NCBI GenBank assembly: GCA_023229435.1
Contig: JALNZF010000008.1
Location: 1 to 64,000 of the forward strand
DNA from: Nitrospirota bacterium
Lineage (GTDB): Bacteria; Nitrospirota; UBA9217
Length of the DNA: 64,000 nucleotides
Direction of reading: 5' to 3'
Below, piece by piece: positions 7,515 to 15,678 of this stretch. The first letter of the stretch is position 1; each line of letters begins with the position of its first letter. The position numbers and the translations under genes were made by a program. The notes below the pieces were generated by a model. It was not told where the DNA came from and did not search any database. It saw only the letters and a program-made list of their open reading frames with translations.

Positions 7515-8840
7515 GTGCGAATACGTTCATATATCTGGTTTTCTATCTTGTTTGCGTTCATTTCGATCTCCTCGATCGCTTCGGCCCTTGACGTCACCGG
7601 CCAATCCCGGACCTACCTGCTGAGCCGGGAGACCGCGGACTCCAGGCAGTTGATGCCGCTCTACGAATACCTCAATTTCCGGGTGGACAACTCAGCCAGG
7701 GATTCCGTGTCATTCAACTTCGGCGGGTGGTACCGCCATGATCTGCAGAACGAGAGCTACAACGGCAGATCCAACGATGACCTCCAGTACGCTTATCTCA
7801 GCATAAAAAGATGGGCCGGCAACACACAGCTCGATCTCGGCAGGGTGCGGGTGAATGAGGGTGTGGCTTCCCTACTGGTCGATGGTGTTCATGCCCGTAC
7901 TGAACTGAAGGGCGGGCTCACCATCGCGCTCTATGGAGGAAGCCCCGTTGAAACAGGATTTGACACGAGGAGAGGCGACTCGGTCGTGGGCGGAAGGATC
8001 TCAGAGTGGATCCCGGGATACTTCATCCTCGGCGTATCTCATCTCGATGAAAAAAACGGTGGGAACAGCTTCAGGAGAGAAGAAGGTGTCGATATCTGGC
8101 TCCGGCCGGTATCGACGCTGGAAATTCAGGGAATGTCTTCGTACAATGCCATCGGTCGCGGCTGGATGCAGCACAATTATTATGTGACCATCGGTCCCTT
8201 CGGCGATCTGCGCCTGAATGGCGAGTACACCAAAGTCGATTATCAGCAGTACTTTTCCTCCATGACCGTGAGCGCCTTCACCTTCCCTTTCATCGATCCC
8301 AATGAAACGATGACAGCGACCGGAGGATCGATAGACTATGCCGTCACCAGCACGATCACCGCGGTAGCAGATTACAGGAACTTTCATTACCGCATTGCCG
8401 GTATAGCCGACTACTACGGCGGGAAAATTGCCTATGCCGGAGAATCCACCGGCATGGGGGTCAGCGGTCACCGTATGGACGGCGCGACCGATCGTCTGAA
8501 ATATGATGAGCTGGGAGCATACGTGTCCCGGAAAATCGCCAGGGCGGACGTCACGTTGCAGTTTCTTCATCTTGCCTACAAGCAGGAGATCAACGGGGTC
8601 AATAATGCGGACAGTGCTTCTGTGGCGCTGGGATTTGCCCTTACGCCGAAAGCACGGCTCGTGGCCGATGTGCACTATAGCAGGGGCCCTGAGTTTAAAC
8701 GTGATGTCCGCGGCATGGCCACGTTTGTGTATTCTTTTGACGCCCATTACGAATCCGGGATGAAAAATGCTCAGCCTGCGGTCAAAAAAAGGCGAAAGCA
8801 CCAGGAAACCCTAAGACGACCTCTTCAGGAGAGCTCATGA
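7515..8840 (+). CDS. Outer-membrane beta-barrel protein next to multiheme cytochromes
   Basis: A 441-residue exported protein. The signal peptide reads VRIRSYIWFSILFAF...ASA, after which it is dominated by alternating, aromatic-ended strands (YEYLNFRVD, VSFNFGGWYRH, QLDLGRVRV, RLNGEYTKV, VALGFAL, LVADVHYSRG, ATFVYSFDAHY) typical of a porin-like barrel. I do not recognise a named family. The GTG start follows an AGGGGGG tract; an in-frame ATG 17 codons upstream would put non-signal sequence ahead of the signal peptide. A basic tail follows the last strand. It overlaps the cytochrome start by four bases (ATGA), suggesting a barrel-cytochrome complex for electron transfer across the outer membrane. 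Confidence 0.75.
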   Translation: MRIRSYIWFSILFAFISISSIASALDVTGQSRTYLLSRETADSRQLMPLYEYLNFRVDNSARDSVSFNFGGWYRHDLQNESYNGRSNDDLQYAYLSIKRWAGNTQLDLGRVRVNEGVASLLVDGVHARTELKGGLTIALYGGSPVETGFDTRRGDSVVGGRISEWIPGYFILGVSHLDEKNGGNSFRREEGVDIWLRPVSTLEIQGMSSYNAIGRGWMQHNYYVTIGPFGDLRLNGEYTKVDYQQYFSSMTVSAFTFPFIDPNETMTATGGSIDYAVTSTITAVADYRNFHYRIAGIADYYGGKIAYAGESTGMGVSGHRMDGATDRLKYDELGAYVSRKIARADVTLQFLHLAYKQEINGVNNADSASVALGFALTPKARLVADVHYSRGPEFKRDVRGMATFVYSFDAHYESGMKNAQPAVKKRRKHQETLRRPLQESS

Positions 8841-9289
8841 TGAATACCCATGATAAGACGATCATCCTTGTAATTCTGGCCCTGACCGGCGCCCTGCTGT
8901 TTTCCTGTGCCGTTCACCGGAACACCGCACTGAAGCACCCCGAAAACATCGGAGACACGCAAATGTGCAGCGAATGTCATACCGACTGGAGGGCGGCACT
9001 GGACCACCTTGATCACCGGTCTGGTTACATGAGAAAGCACAAGTTCTACGCGTCTCAGCATAAACAGGCCTGCGAAGTCTGCCATGCGGAGTCCTTCTGC
9101 GCCGACTGCCACACGAACAAGGAAGAGATCAAGCCGAGCGACAAGTTTAAGGAATCCCCGGGACGGGACTTGCCGCACCGGGGCGATTATCTGAACCAGC
9201 ATAAAATTGACGGCAAGATAAATCCTGCATCCTGTGTCCCCTGCCATGGTCGTCAGAATAATGAGAGGTGTATCGTATGTCACCGATAA
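8837..9289 (+). CDS. Five-heme c-type cytochrome lipoprotein
   Basis: A 150-residue protein with a lipoprotein-type signal (ILALTGALLFSC, lipobox LFSC). It has five CXXCH heme motifs (CSECH, CEVCH, CADCH, CVPCH, CIVCH) and many spare His residues as distal ligands. It would be a membrane-anchored periplasmic or surface electron carrier. Its start overlaps the barrel stop codon, so translation is coupled, and its end overlaps the next cytochrome by 13 bases. I do not recognise a specific named homologue; the spacing recalls class III/NapC-type small multihemes but with a lipid anchor. Confidence 0.9.
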   Translation: MMNTHDKTIILVILALTGALLFSCAVHRNTALKHPENIGDTQMCSECHTDWRAALDHLDHRSGYMRKHKFYASQHKQACEVCHAESFCADCHTNKEEIKPSDKFKESPGRDLPHRGDYLNQHKIDGKINPASCVPCHGRQNNERCIVCHR

Positions 9290-11034
9290 TCATGAAAGCC
9301 GGAGTTGCACTGGGCGGTGCCCTGCTGCTCCTTTCCGTTGGATGCAGCGATGCACGATCACCCCGGTCCCTGATCAATCCGGAAACGGGAAGACACGCCG
9401 CAGCATGGGAAACACCTGATTCACACGGTGCGGCCGCAAAGGCAGCCGTTACTTCGACTACGGGTTTTTCCACCTGTCAGGAATGCCACCGTGATGATTT
9501 CACCGGGGGAATGTCCAACATCACCTGCATGAACACAGCCGGCTGTCATGGGGCCGGCGTCAACGCGCCGCACTCTCCCGCGCCCTGGAGAGGCGGGACG
9601 CGGACCCACGTGAACACTGATCAAAGCAACGCCCCGATCTGCGCCTCATGCCATACGAATGGAGCAAACTCTTCTGTTCAACCTTCGACGTTTGATCCGG
9701 CGGCAGCTCCCGGATGCTTCAATAACACGCTCTGCCACTCTACCCCGGTCCATCCTGTAGGCTGGCAGAACCCGGATTCCCACGGTGTGACCGCAAAAGG
9801 AACGCCAGGGGCGACAGCAGGATTCAGTCTCTGTCAAACCTGTCATGGGAACGACTTTGCCGGGGGAACTGCGCTGAAGACCTGTTTGAACACGGCGGGA
9901 TGTCATGGATCGGGCGTCAATGCTCCGCACTCACCCATACCATGGAGGGGCGGAACGAGGACCCACACGTCAACAAACCCGAATAATGCCACGGTCTGCG
10001 CCCTTTGCCATACCAATGGGGCCAATTCAACGGTTCAGCCGTCACCCTATGACCCGATTGCATCGCCCGGCTGTTTCAACAACACCCTTTGCCATGCGGA
10101 TGTCGGCGCTCCTCACGCAGTGCCGTTCATTGATCCCACGCTCCACGGACCTCTTGCAAAGGCGGACCTGACATACTGCCAGGCGTGTCACGCCGATCCA
10201 TCCAACAGCGGCGCGGGAAGCAACCCGAGATTCAATGTCGCCAAAGGCAGCCTCGCTACCGGCTGTGAAGGGGCCTCATGCCATGCAACGAATACCGCGC
10301 ATCCTGTGCCCTGGAAGTGGGCAACTGCGACCAGCCATCAGACAGCGGGCAATATGACAAATGCCTGCGTTCTATGCCATGGTGTGGCTCTCGCCGGCGG
10401 TGCGGGTCCGGCATGTTCAACGTGCCATACGGCCGGATCGCCATTGACACAAACAAACTGCACGTCATGCCACGGCAAACCTCCGACCGGCGCGGTTTCT
10501 CCGAACGTCGCGGGCAAGCACGGCAAGCATGATGCCCTTGCGAACATCACCGGCGTCTGTAATACCTGTCACAACGGGGCGGGAACAAACACTGCGAATC
10601 ACGACTACAGCGGTGGTGTGGTCAATGTCGCATTCCTGGGGACAACCTATAATGCAAAGACCGGTACTGCCTCGTATAATGCAGGCGGTTTCACTTGTTC
10701 CAATGTCAGCTGCCATGGAGGCCAGACAACGCCAAGCTGGCTTACTGGCACGATCACGCTATGCACGTCATGCCATGCTTTCGGTACATCTCAGTACAAC
10801 AGCTATGACTCGGGAGAGCACTCAAAACATCTCGTAGACGTGGGAGCCGATTGCATCGACTGCCATGACACTTCAAAGCTTGCGACTGTCCATTTTAATG
10901 ATCTGAATACAACAATAATGCTCCAGTCTGGACAGACAATGACTAATGTTTATAACACATCAGGTAAATATTGTGCCTTTACTTGCCACCTTTACGGAAC
11001 GGACAAATTACACGATAGTGAGATGAAGTGGTAA
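9277..11034 (+). CDS. Large multiheme cytochrome with CXXCH and CX4-5CH motifs
   Basis: A 585-residue lipoprotein (LLLLSVGC lipobox). I count eleven CXXCH motifs plus four CX5CH (CMNTAGCH, CFNNTLCH, CLNTAGCH, CFNNTLCH), two CX4CH (CEGASCH, CSNVSCH) and one CX3CH (CAFTCH): up to 18 heme sites. Paired CX4CH/CXXCH units are known from Geobacter-type cytochromes. The N-terminal half is a tandem duplication of about 100 residues (each copy with CHTNGANS, APHSP and WRGGTRTH). The ATG at 9277 has AGAGGTG six bases upstream; GTG 9268 is less likely. Likely the terminal electron carrier of the barrel operon. Confidence 0.88.
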   Translation: MSPIIMKAGVALGGALLLLSVGCSDARSPRSLINPETGRHAAAWETPDSHGAAAKAAVTSTTGFSTCQECHRDDFTGGMSNITCMNTAGCHGAGVNAPHSPAPWRGGTRTHVNTDQSNAPICASCHTNGANSSVQPSTFDPAAAPGCFNNTLCHSTPVHPVGWQNPDSHGVTAKGTPGATAGFSLCQTCHGNDFAGGTALKTCLNTAGCHGSGVNAPHSPIPWRGGTRTHTSTNPNNATVCALCHTNGANSTVQPSPYDPIASPGCFNNTLCHADVGAPHAVPFIDPTLHGPLAKADLTYCQACHADPSNSGAGSNPRFNVAKGSLATGCEGASCHATNTAHPVPWKWATATSHQTAGNMTNACVLCHGVALAGGAGPACSTCHTAGSPLTQTNCTSCHGKPPTGAVSPNVAGKHGKHDALANITGVCNTCHNGAGTNTANHDYSGGVVNVAFLGTTYNAKTGTASYNAGGFTCSNVSCHGGQTTPSWLTGTITLCTSCHAFGTSQYNSYDSGEHSKHLVDVGADCIDCHDTSKLATVHFNDLNTTIMLQSGQTMTNVYNTSGKYCAFTCHLYGTDKLHDSEMKW

Positions 11035-11050
11035 CACCTCCGCATTAACG

Positions 11051-11087
11051 AAAAAGGCCGCTCCTCTTATGAGAAGCGGCCTTTTTT
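11051..11087. terminator. Bidirectional intrinsic terminator
   Basis: AAAAAGGCCGCT pairs with AGCGGCCTTTTTT around a short loop, with A- and T-runs on both sides. It separates the convergent cytochrome and DUF2892 genes. Confidence 0.9.
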
Positions 11088-11098
11088 ATGCACACAAC

Positions 11099-11293
11099 TT
11101 ACTTTTCTTTCTTCAACGTTGATATCCCCAGCGGCACATAAAGCGGACAGAAAGCAACAATGCTCGTCACCAGCATGATAACGGCGAGAAGGCCCAGGAT
11201 CAGGGCCGCCGTGCCGCTGATGGAATCCGCTAAATAGAGGACACCGACCACAATCGCGAAGATCACGCGGACTACCCGGTCAATCATACCCAT
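11099..11293 (-). CDS. DUF2892 small membrane protein
   Basis: 64 residues with two hydrophobic segments (about 8-24 and 28-48), an N-terminal IDRVVRVIFA and the C-terminal FCPLYVPLGIST, matching DUF2892 proteins (two-helix inner-membrane proteins often linked to rhodanese or sulfur genes, function unresolved). It stands alone, convergent with the cytochrome gene. The start could also be the ATG two codons later. Confidence 0.8.
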   Translation of the reverse strand: MGMIDRVVRVIFAIVVGVLYLADSISGTAALILGLLAVIMLVTSIVAFCPLYVPLGISTLKKEK

Positions 11294-11394
11294 GTTTTTT
11301 TCATGGAGTTCACCCCCTTCCCTATTTTATTCATTGACTGATCATAGTCTTAATAAAGACTGCATCAAACTTTTTTATGACTTGTTCCATTTAG

Positions 11395-11493
11395 TCGTCA
11401 TTCCGGTATGATACCAGCCGGAATCCAGTGTCTTTGATCTTTTGTTATCTTGAATAAAACCTGGATCCCCGATAGAAACATTCGGGGATGACG
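11395..11493. repeat. Dispersed two-hairpin repeat, copy 1
   Basis: Outer arms CGTCATTCC and GGGGATGACG enclose two hairpins: TTCCGG/CCGGAA (11401-11423) and ATCCCCGA/TTCGGGGAT (11465-11489), joined by GGAATCCAG and its partner CTGGATCC. Related copies are at 38386-38515 and 60933-61016. The remainder of 11294-11625 shows nothing else. Confidence 0.65.
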
Positions 11494-11625
11494 AAGAAGT
11501 GCAGGTGTAGTATCAGCATGTGACTATTATAGCATTGATCGTCCGGAACAGCGTTGCCCTCAAAACATTCTTCAACGCTGGACACCTCGCGCGATATCAG
11601 CTATACTCTCTTCTGGGAGATCGCC

Positions 11626-12213
11626 ATGGACATACTCAATCCTTTTTTGCTCTGCCTCATTCCCCTCATGGTCGCGCTGGACGCTCCGGGAGTGCTCCCG
11701 CTCTACGTGGCCATGACCGAAGGAATGAAGAAAAACGAACGCAAGATCATCGTCCGGCAATCCATCCTCACGGCATTCCTGATCACCATCGGCTTCGTGC
11801 TGATCGGCAGGGCAATTTTCACCGCGCTCGGCATCATGGTCGAGGATTTCATGATCGCGGGCGGGATCGTGCTCATGATCATCGCGGTCCTCGATATCGT
11901 ACGCGCGGGCGAGAAAAGAATAAATATCAGCCCAACGCTCGGCGTGGTCCCGCTCGGCACCCCGCTCATCGCGGGTCCGGCCACGCTCACGACGACCCTG
12001 GTTCTCGTCGGCAGCTACGGATATGCGCCTGTCATCCTGTCACTCGTGCTGAACATTCTCCTGGCCTGGCTCATCTTTTCCCAGGCGGACCGGATCATAA
12101 AACTCATCGGCATCAACGGATCGCGCGCCTTTGCCAAGGTCGCGGCCCTGATCCTGGCGGCCATTGCCGTCAAGATGATCAGGAGCGGGATAGTCACGAT
12201 CATCGGAGGGTGA
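11626..12213 (+). CDS. MarC family (UPF0056) membrane protein
   Basis: A 195-residue inner-membrane protein with about six hydrophobic helices. Motifs typical of MarC/SNARE-associated-like UPF0056 proteins include PLMVALDAPGVLPLYVAMTEGM near the start and PLGTPLIAGPATLTTTLVL in the middle. The biochemical role is unknown; despite the name, the E. coli family member is not established as a resistance determinant. The ATG of MDILNP was chosen because GGGAG lies seven bases upstream; an upstream in-frame ATG adds a non-hydrophobic, unlikely extension. Confidence 0.85.
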   Translation: MDILNPFLLCLIPLMVALDAPGVLPLYVAMTEGMKKNERKIIVRQSILTAFLITIGFVLIGRAIFTALGIMVEDFMIAGGIVLMIIAVLDIVRAGEKRINISPTLGVVPLGTPLIAGPATLTTTLVLVGSYGYAPVILSLVLNILLAWLIFSQADRIIKLIGINGSRAFAKVAALILAAIAVKMIRSGIVTIIGG

Positions 12214-12271
12214 CATGCAGGTGCAACATGCACAGTGAGGGGTAGATGATGAGAAGATACGGGAACAAGGC

Positions 12272-12670
12272 ATGAAGGAAACTCCTGACGAAATAAAACC
12301 ATCAGGAATCCGCAACCGCCGCGTCCACATGGCGAACGAGCGGACGTTCCTCGCGTGGATACGGACAAGCATCGCGATCATGGCCTTCGGGTTTGTGGTG
12401 GAAAAATTCTCGCTCTTCGTGAAGCAAATGGGGTATTACCTGGGGAGGGAGACTGTTCCCCCGACCGCGGGTTACTCGCCGATCATCGGGATCGTTCTCG
12501 TCGGTCTCGGCGTCGTGATGGGAGTACTGGCGTTCATCCGGTACAAGATGGTGGAGCGTCAAATTGACGAAGATACCTATAAACCGTCGATCATCTTAAG
12601 TGTGCTCCTTGCCATATCGATCCTTGCGATCGGCTTTTTTCTGGTCTTGTATCTGATTCACACCCTGTAG
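12272..12670 (+). CDS. DUF202 (YidH-like) membrane protein
   Basis: 132 residues. The motif HMANERTFLAWIRTSIAIMAFGF is the signature of the DUF202/YidH family; three hydrophobic helices follow (about 35-52, 68-88, 107-130). Function unknown, inner membrane. It lies between MarC and DedA genes in the same direction, 58 and 22 bases apart, so the three small membrane proteins may form one transcript. Confidence 0.85.
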   Translation: MKETPDEIKPSGIRNRRVHMANERTFLAWIRTSIAIMAFGFVVEKFSLFVKQMGYYLGRETVPPTAGYSPIIGIVLVGLGVVMGVLAFIRYKMVERQIDEDTYKPSIILSVLLAISILAIGFFLVLYLIHTL

Positions 12671-12692
12671 ACCACCGCGAGAGGGTCAAAAC

Positions 12693-13295
12693 GTGGAATA
12701 CATTTCTCTGCTCTCCGGGCAATTTCCCTTGATCGGACTTTTCCTTCTGCTCATCCTGGGCGCGATAGGACTGCCCTTTCCCGAAGACGCGACGCTCATC
12801 CTGTGCGGTTACCTTATCTCCCACGGCGTAATACCGCCCTTCCGCGCGCTCATCATGGTGTATGCAGGTCTGCTGATCGCGGACACGATCATCTATCATA
12901 TCGGGAAGAAATACGGCCGTTTGATCGTTACCCACCGCTGGTTTTGCCGGTTCCTTTCGCCGCAAAAACTTCAATCGCTGGAAAAGATGTTCAATCGCCG
13001 GGGGATCTTGATCATTCTGTTCGGACGGCAGGTGATCGGCCTGCGGGGCCAGATCTTTCTCGTGGCGGGAATCATGAGGATGAGATACCTGAAATTCATT
13101 CTTACTGATGCGGTCTCGGCGCTCGGGACCATCACGCTCATGGTCGGGATCGGTTACGCGGGGGGGAACAGCCTGGAACATATTCAGAAGGACATGGAGA
13201 GCATGGCGCATTGGGTGATCGTTATCGCGCTGACCGTCGTGACGATCTACCTGATAATCAAATACTTCAGGTCGCGGCGGGAGTTATCGCACTAA
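12693..13295 (+). CDS. DedA family membrane protein
   Basis: 200 residues. The order of features is that of DedA/VTT proteins: a re-entrant N-terminal hydrophobic region (GAIGLPFPEDATLILCGYL), then DTIIYHIGKKYG, and the motif GRQVIGLRGQIFLVAGIMRM (the conserved FxRxxPxxR-like stretch, here GRQVIGLRGQ), then two C-terminal helices. The family is implicated in undecaprenyl phosphate or phospholipid translocation and membrane homeostasis. The start at ATG follows GAGAGGG. Confidence 0.88.
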   Translation: MEYISLLSGQFPLIGLFLLLILGAIGLPFPEDATLILCGYLISHGVIPPFRALIMVYAGLLIADTIIYHIGKKYGRLIVTHRWFCRFLSPQKLQSLEKMFNRRGILIILFGRQVIGLRGQIFLVAGIMRMRYLKFILTDAVSALGTITLMVGIGYAGGNSLEHIQKDMESMAHWVIVIALTVVTIYLIIKYFRSRRELSH

Positions 13296-13299
13296 GAAA

Positions 13300-14412
13300 T
13301 CAGCGCGTCTTGATGATATACCCTGCGATCATCAGGTCCTGCCCGACGCTTCGCGAGGTGACGTCCCGGAGCCTGACCGCCCGGCTGAGCGTTGCCGGAG
13401 AACTGCCGCCGATACAGCACAGGGAGTCCGTTCCCGCCATGATCATGGGCGCGATGAACAGGACGACCTTGTCGACGATACCCGACTTCAGCGCCGATGC
13501 GTTCACCTCGGCCCCGCCTTCAATAAGCACGGACGTGATCCCGAAGCTGCCGAGCATTTTCATGAGGTATTTCAGATCCACATGCCCTTTCCTTCCCCTG
13601 GCCAACAGTATTTCCACGCCGGCGTCCAGAAGCTTGACGAGCTTGTCTTTCGGCATGCTCTCGAGCGCTGCAATACAGGTCTTTGCCGATGATCGCTGAG
13701 TGATGACCTTTGCCTTCAACGGGGTTCTGAGCCTGGAATCAACAATAACGCGGATGGGATCGCGGCCTCCGGGAAGCCTTGTGGTAAGGGAAGGATCGTC
13801 TTTCAGGACCGTGTTGATGCCGACGAGAATGGCATCGTTGCGGTCGCGCAGTCTGCGCCCCTCTTCTCTCGCCTTTCCGCCGGTGATCCATTTCGACTCG
13901 CCTGAAGCCGTGGCGATCTTGCCATCAAGGGTCTGGGCGATCTTGAGAGTAACGAAGGGCGTTCCGGTCGTGATATATTTTATGTACGCCTCGTTCAGCT
14001 TTTTTGCCTCCGCCTCCAGCACACCGGTGGTGACTTCGATGCCCGCCTTCCGCAGGGTTTTGATGCCGCCTCCGGAAACACGAGGGTTCGGATCGATCAT
14101 GGATACCACGACCCTCTTCACTTTGCTCTGCAGAACGAGCGGTATGCAGGGCGGCGTCCGTTTGTTCGTGTGTGAGCATGGTTCGAGCGTCACGTAAAGC
14201 GTGGCGCCCTTGGCTTTCGTCCCCGCCTTTTTGAGCGCGATCGCCTCGGCATGCGGTTCGCCAGCCTTGTGATGGTATCCGCTGGCGATGACCCGGCCGC
14301 CCTTCACCACGACGGCGCCGACCATGGGATTCGGACTCGTGCGGCCTTTGGCCTTTTCGGCCAGCCTGAGCGCCATGCGCATGTATTTTTCGTCGAGAGA
14401 TCGTATATTCAT
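13300..14412 (-). CDS. ribD: Bifunctional riboflavin deaminase/reductase RibD
   Basis: 370 residues, the usual size. The N-terminal deaminase domain has zinc ligands in PHAEAIAL and PCSHTNKRTPPC; the C-terminal reductase domain starts near VTLKIAQTLDGKIA and includes WITGGKAREEGRRLRDRNDAILVG. It would catalyse the deamination and NADPH-dependent reduction steps of riboflavin synthesis. The start at MNIRSLDEKYM is preferred; an ATG nine codons upstream overlaps the rhuM fragment. It is convergent with the dedA gene, four bases apart. No other rib gene is adjacent. Confidence 0.93.
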   Translation of the reverse strand: MNIRSLDEKYMRMALRLAEKAKGRTSPNPMVGAVVVKGGRVIASGYHHKAGEPHAEAIALKKAGTKAKGATLYVTLEPCSHTNKRTPPCIPLVLQSKVKRVVVSMIDPNPRVSGGGIKTLRKAGIEVTTGVLEAEAKKLNEAYIKYITTGTPFVTLKIAQTLDGKIATASGESKWITGGKAREEGRRLRDRNDAILVGINTVLKDDPSLTTRLPGGRDPIRVIVDSRLRTPLKAKVITQRSSAKTCIAALESMPKDKLVKLLDAGVEILLARGRKGHVDLKYLMKMLGSFGITSVLIEGGAEVNASALKSGIVDKVVLFIAPMIMAGTDSLCCIGGSSPATLSRAVRLRDVTSRSVGQDLMIAGYIIKTR

Positions 14413-14428
14413 ATTTTTGCACCGGACC

Positions 14429-14743
14429 CTATCGAGCAAGAAAGCCGCGCTTTGAATTCACCCGGTAACCCACGGGAATAATGGCGTCAAGGTAGTAATG
14501 CTTGATTGTCCTGGAAACCTGTCGTTTTCCCTCGGCTTGAACTACTAAGAAATCCTTAGTAGTTGCCTCTTCATTGAGTTCGGCGTCCACAAATATGCGT
14601 TTCAGATGCATAGTGATATTTTCGGGCGTTGTCTCAAAAAGTTCCGACATCTGCTTTTGCGTCAGCCATACCGTCTCACCGTCCAGCCGGACCTGAACCG
14701 CGCTCTGTCCGTCAGCGTCTTCGTAGATAATTATTTCACTCAT
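14429..14743 (-). pseudogene. N-terminal fragment of a RhuM-family protein
   Basis: 104 residues with MSEIIIYEDADG, VRLDGETVWLTQKQMSELFETT and YYLDAIIPVGYRVNSKRG, matching the start of RhuM-type proteins (usually well over 300 residues, associated with genomic islands). The frame leaves the family at VNSKRG and stops after four more residues, at the border with ribD, so the C-terminal two-thirds are missing. The start has GGAG nine bases upstream. It looks like the scar of an insertion or deletion next to ribD. Confidence 0.75.
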
Positions 14744-14874
14744 GTTCGATAGCTCCGGCATGTCATTACGATAATACGGGGGAGAGAAGTCGGGTTTCGC
14801 TATGCTCTACCCGACCTACCAACTTTTTTTGTCATCTGAGTTCCATAGGTCGGAAATTTTTCCATTGCGTTTAA

Positions 14875-15219
14875 TCATATTCTTTTTCTTGATCTCACGA
14901 CTTTATAATCGGCCGCGGTCTCAGCAACACCGTTTCCTAATCCGGCGGATATATTCACGGTCAACTTTTTCCCCAGCGCTGAAGCAAAACGCTCCAGTGT
15001 CGATAATTTAATGTCTTCCGCATGGTTTTCAATACGGGAAATCGCCGTCTTTTTGGTTTTTAATTTCCTCGCCACTTCATCCTGGGTCATTCCTGCCGAC
15101 TCCCGAGCTTCCCTGAGAACAACTCCGACTTTAAACAACTCATACCCTTCTTCATACCCTCTGGCAAATGCGCTGTCGCGCTTTTTTCTTTCTTTAATAT
15201 ATTTTTTTAAACTGATCAT
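14875..15219 (-). CDS. HigA-type XRE antitoxin
   Basis: 114 residues with a central XRE helix-turn-helix (LREARESAGMTQDEVARKL then KTAISRIENH) and a DIKLSTLERFASALGKKL recognition/dimer region. It sits directly downstream of a RelE/HigB-like toxin with a 4-base ATGA overlap, the toxin-first order typical of higBA systems. Expected role: neutralise the toxin and repress the shared promoter, where a GTTAAC-N6-GTTAAC site is found. Confidence 0.88.
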   Translation of the reverse strand: MISLKKYIKERKKRDSAFARGYEEGYELFKVGVVLREARESAGMTQDEVARKLKTKKTAISRIENHAEDIKLSTLERFASALGKKLTVNISAGLGNGVAETAADYKVVRSRKRI

Positions 15220-15566
15220 TTGTGCCTCCGCAGATAATCCTTCCGATACGCCTCCGCCTTATCAATTTCACTTTTCGGCGTCTTTTGAGTCTTTTTTCTG
15301 AGCCCATGCGTCAGAACAACAACTGTTCCACTCAACATAAAACAAAATAGCCGATAAGCGTTCGAACCGAGTTGAATCCTGCATTCCCAAATTTCATCGC
15401 TACCCGTCAGCTTTTTGAAATACGTTACCGGGATAACATCCAAATCCTCCAGCAGTCGAAGAACCCAGGTGACTTTCTGCGCCACTTTCCCGGGCAACGC
15501 ATCGAGAAAATCTTTTACCGGGCATTTGCCATCGGCAGTTGAATATAAGATTACAGTTCGCTTCAT
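15216..15566 (-). CDS. RelE/HigB-like toxin
   Basis: 116 residues with the phage-derived Gp49-like/HigB pattern: CPVKDFLDALPGKVAQKVTWVLRLLED, then YFKKLTGSDEIWECRIQLGSNAYRLFCFM and VVVLTHGLRKKTQKTPKSEIDKAE. The family consists of ribosome-dependent or free mRNA endonucleases. The frame is intact with C-terminal basic residues. It is transcribed from its own -35/-10 and translationally coupled to the antitoxin. Confidence 0.88.
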   Translation of the reverse strand: MKRTVILYSTADGKCPVKDFLDALPGKVAQKVTWVLRLLEDLDVIPVTYFKKLTGSDEIWECRIQLGSNAYRLFCFMLSGTVVVLTHGLRKKTQKTPKSEIDKAEAYRKDYLRRHK

Positions 15567-15578
15567 TCCGTCATCGTG

Positions 15579-15607
15579 AGGTTAACATTGACGTTAACTT
15601 TTGTCAA
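15579..15607 (-). promoter_or_regulatory. higBA promoter with GTTAAC repeat operator
   Basis: Minus-strand TTGACA (15602-15607), 17 bases, TAACCT (15579-15584). Two GTTAAC words spaced by six bases (15581-15598) overlap the spacer and -10 box and form a larger imperfect palindrome, a likely HigA operator. Confidence 0.6.
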
Positions 15608-15630
15608 GAATAATCGATTTGCTTTCGCGC

Positions 15631-15661
15631 AAACAAAAAGGGCGGCTCTCGCCGCCCTTTT
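15631..15661 (-). terminator. Terminator after ppdK
   Basis: AAAAGGGCGGC-TCTC-GCCGCCCTTTT gives a perfect 11-bp stem, followed on the minus strand by a T-rich stretch. It closes the glyQ-glyS-ppdK transcript. Confidence 0.9.
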
Positions 15662-15678
15662 CAGACTTGGATGAAATA

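Noticed and set aside
11520..12245. A longer plus-strand frame over marC
   Set aside because: It is His/Arg-rich shadow text of the MarC frame, which has the membrane helices and family motifs.
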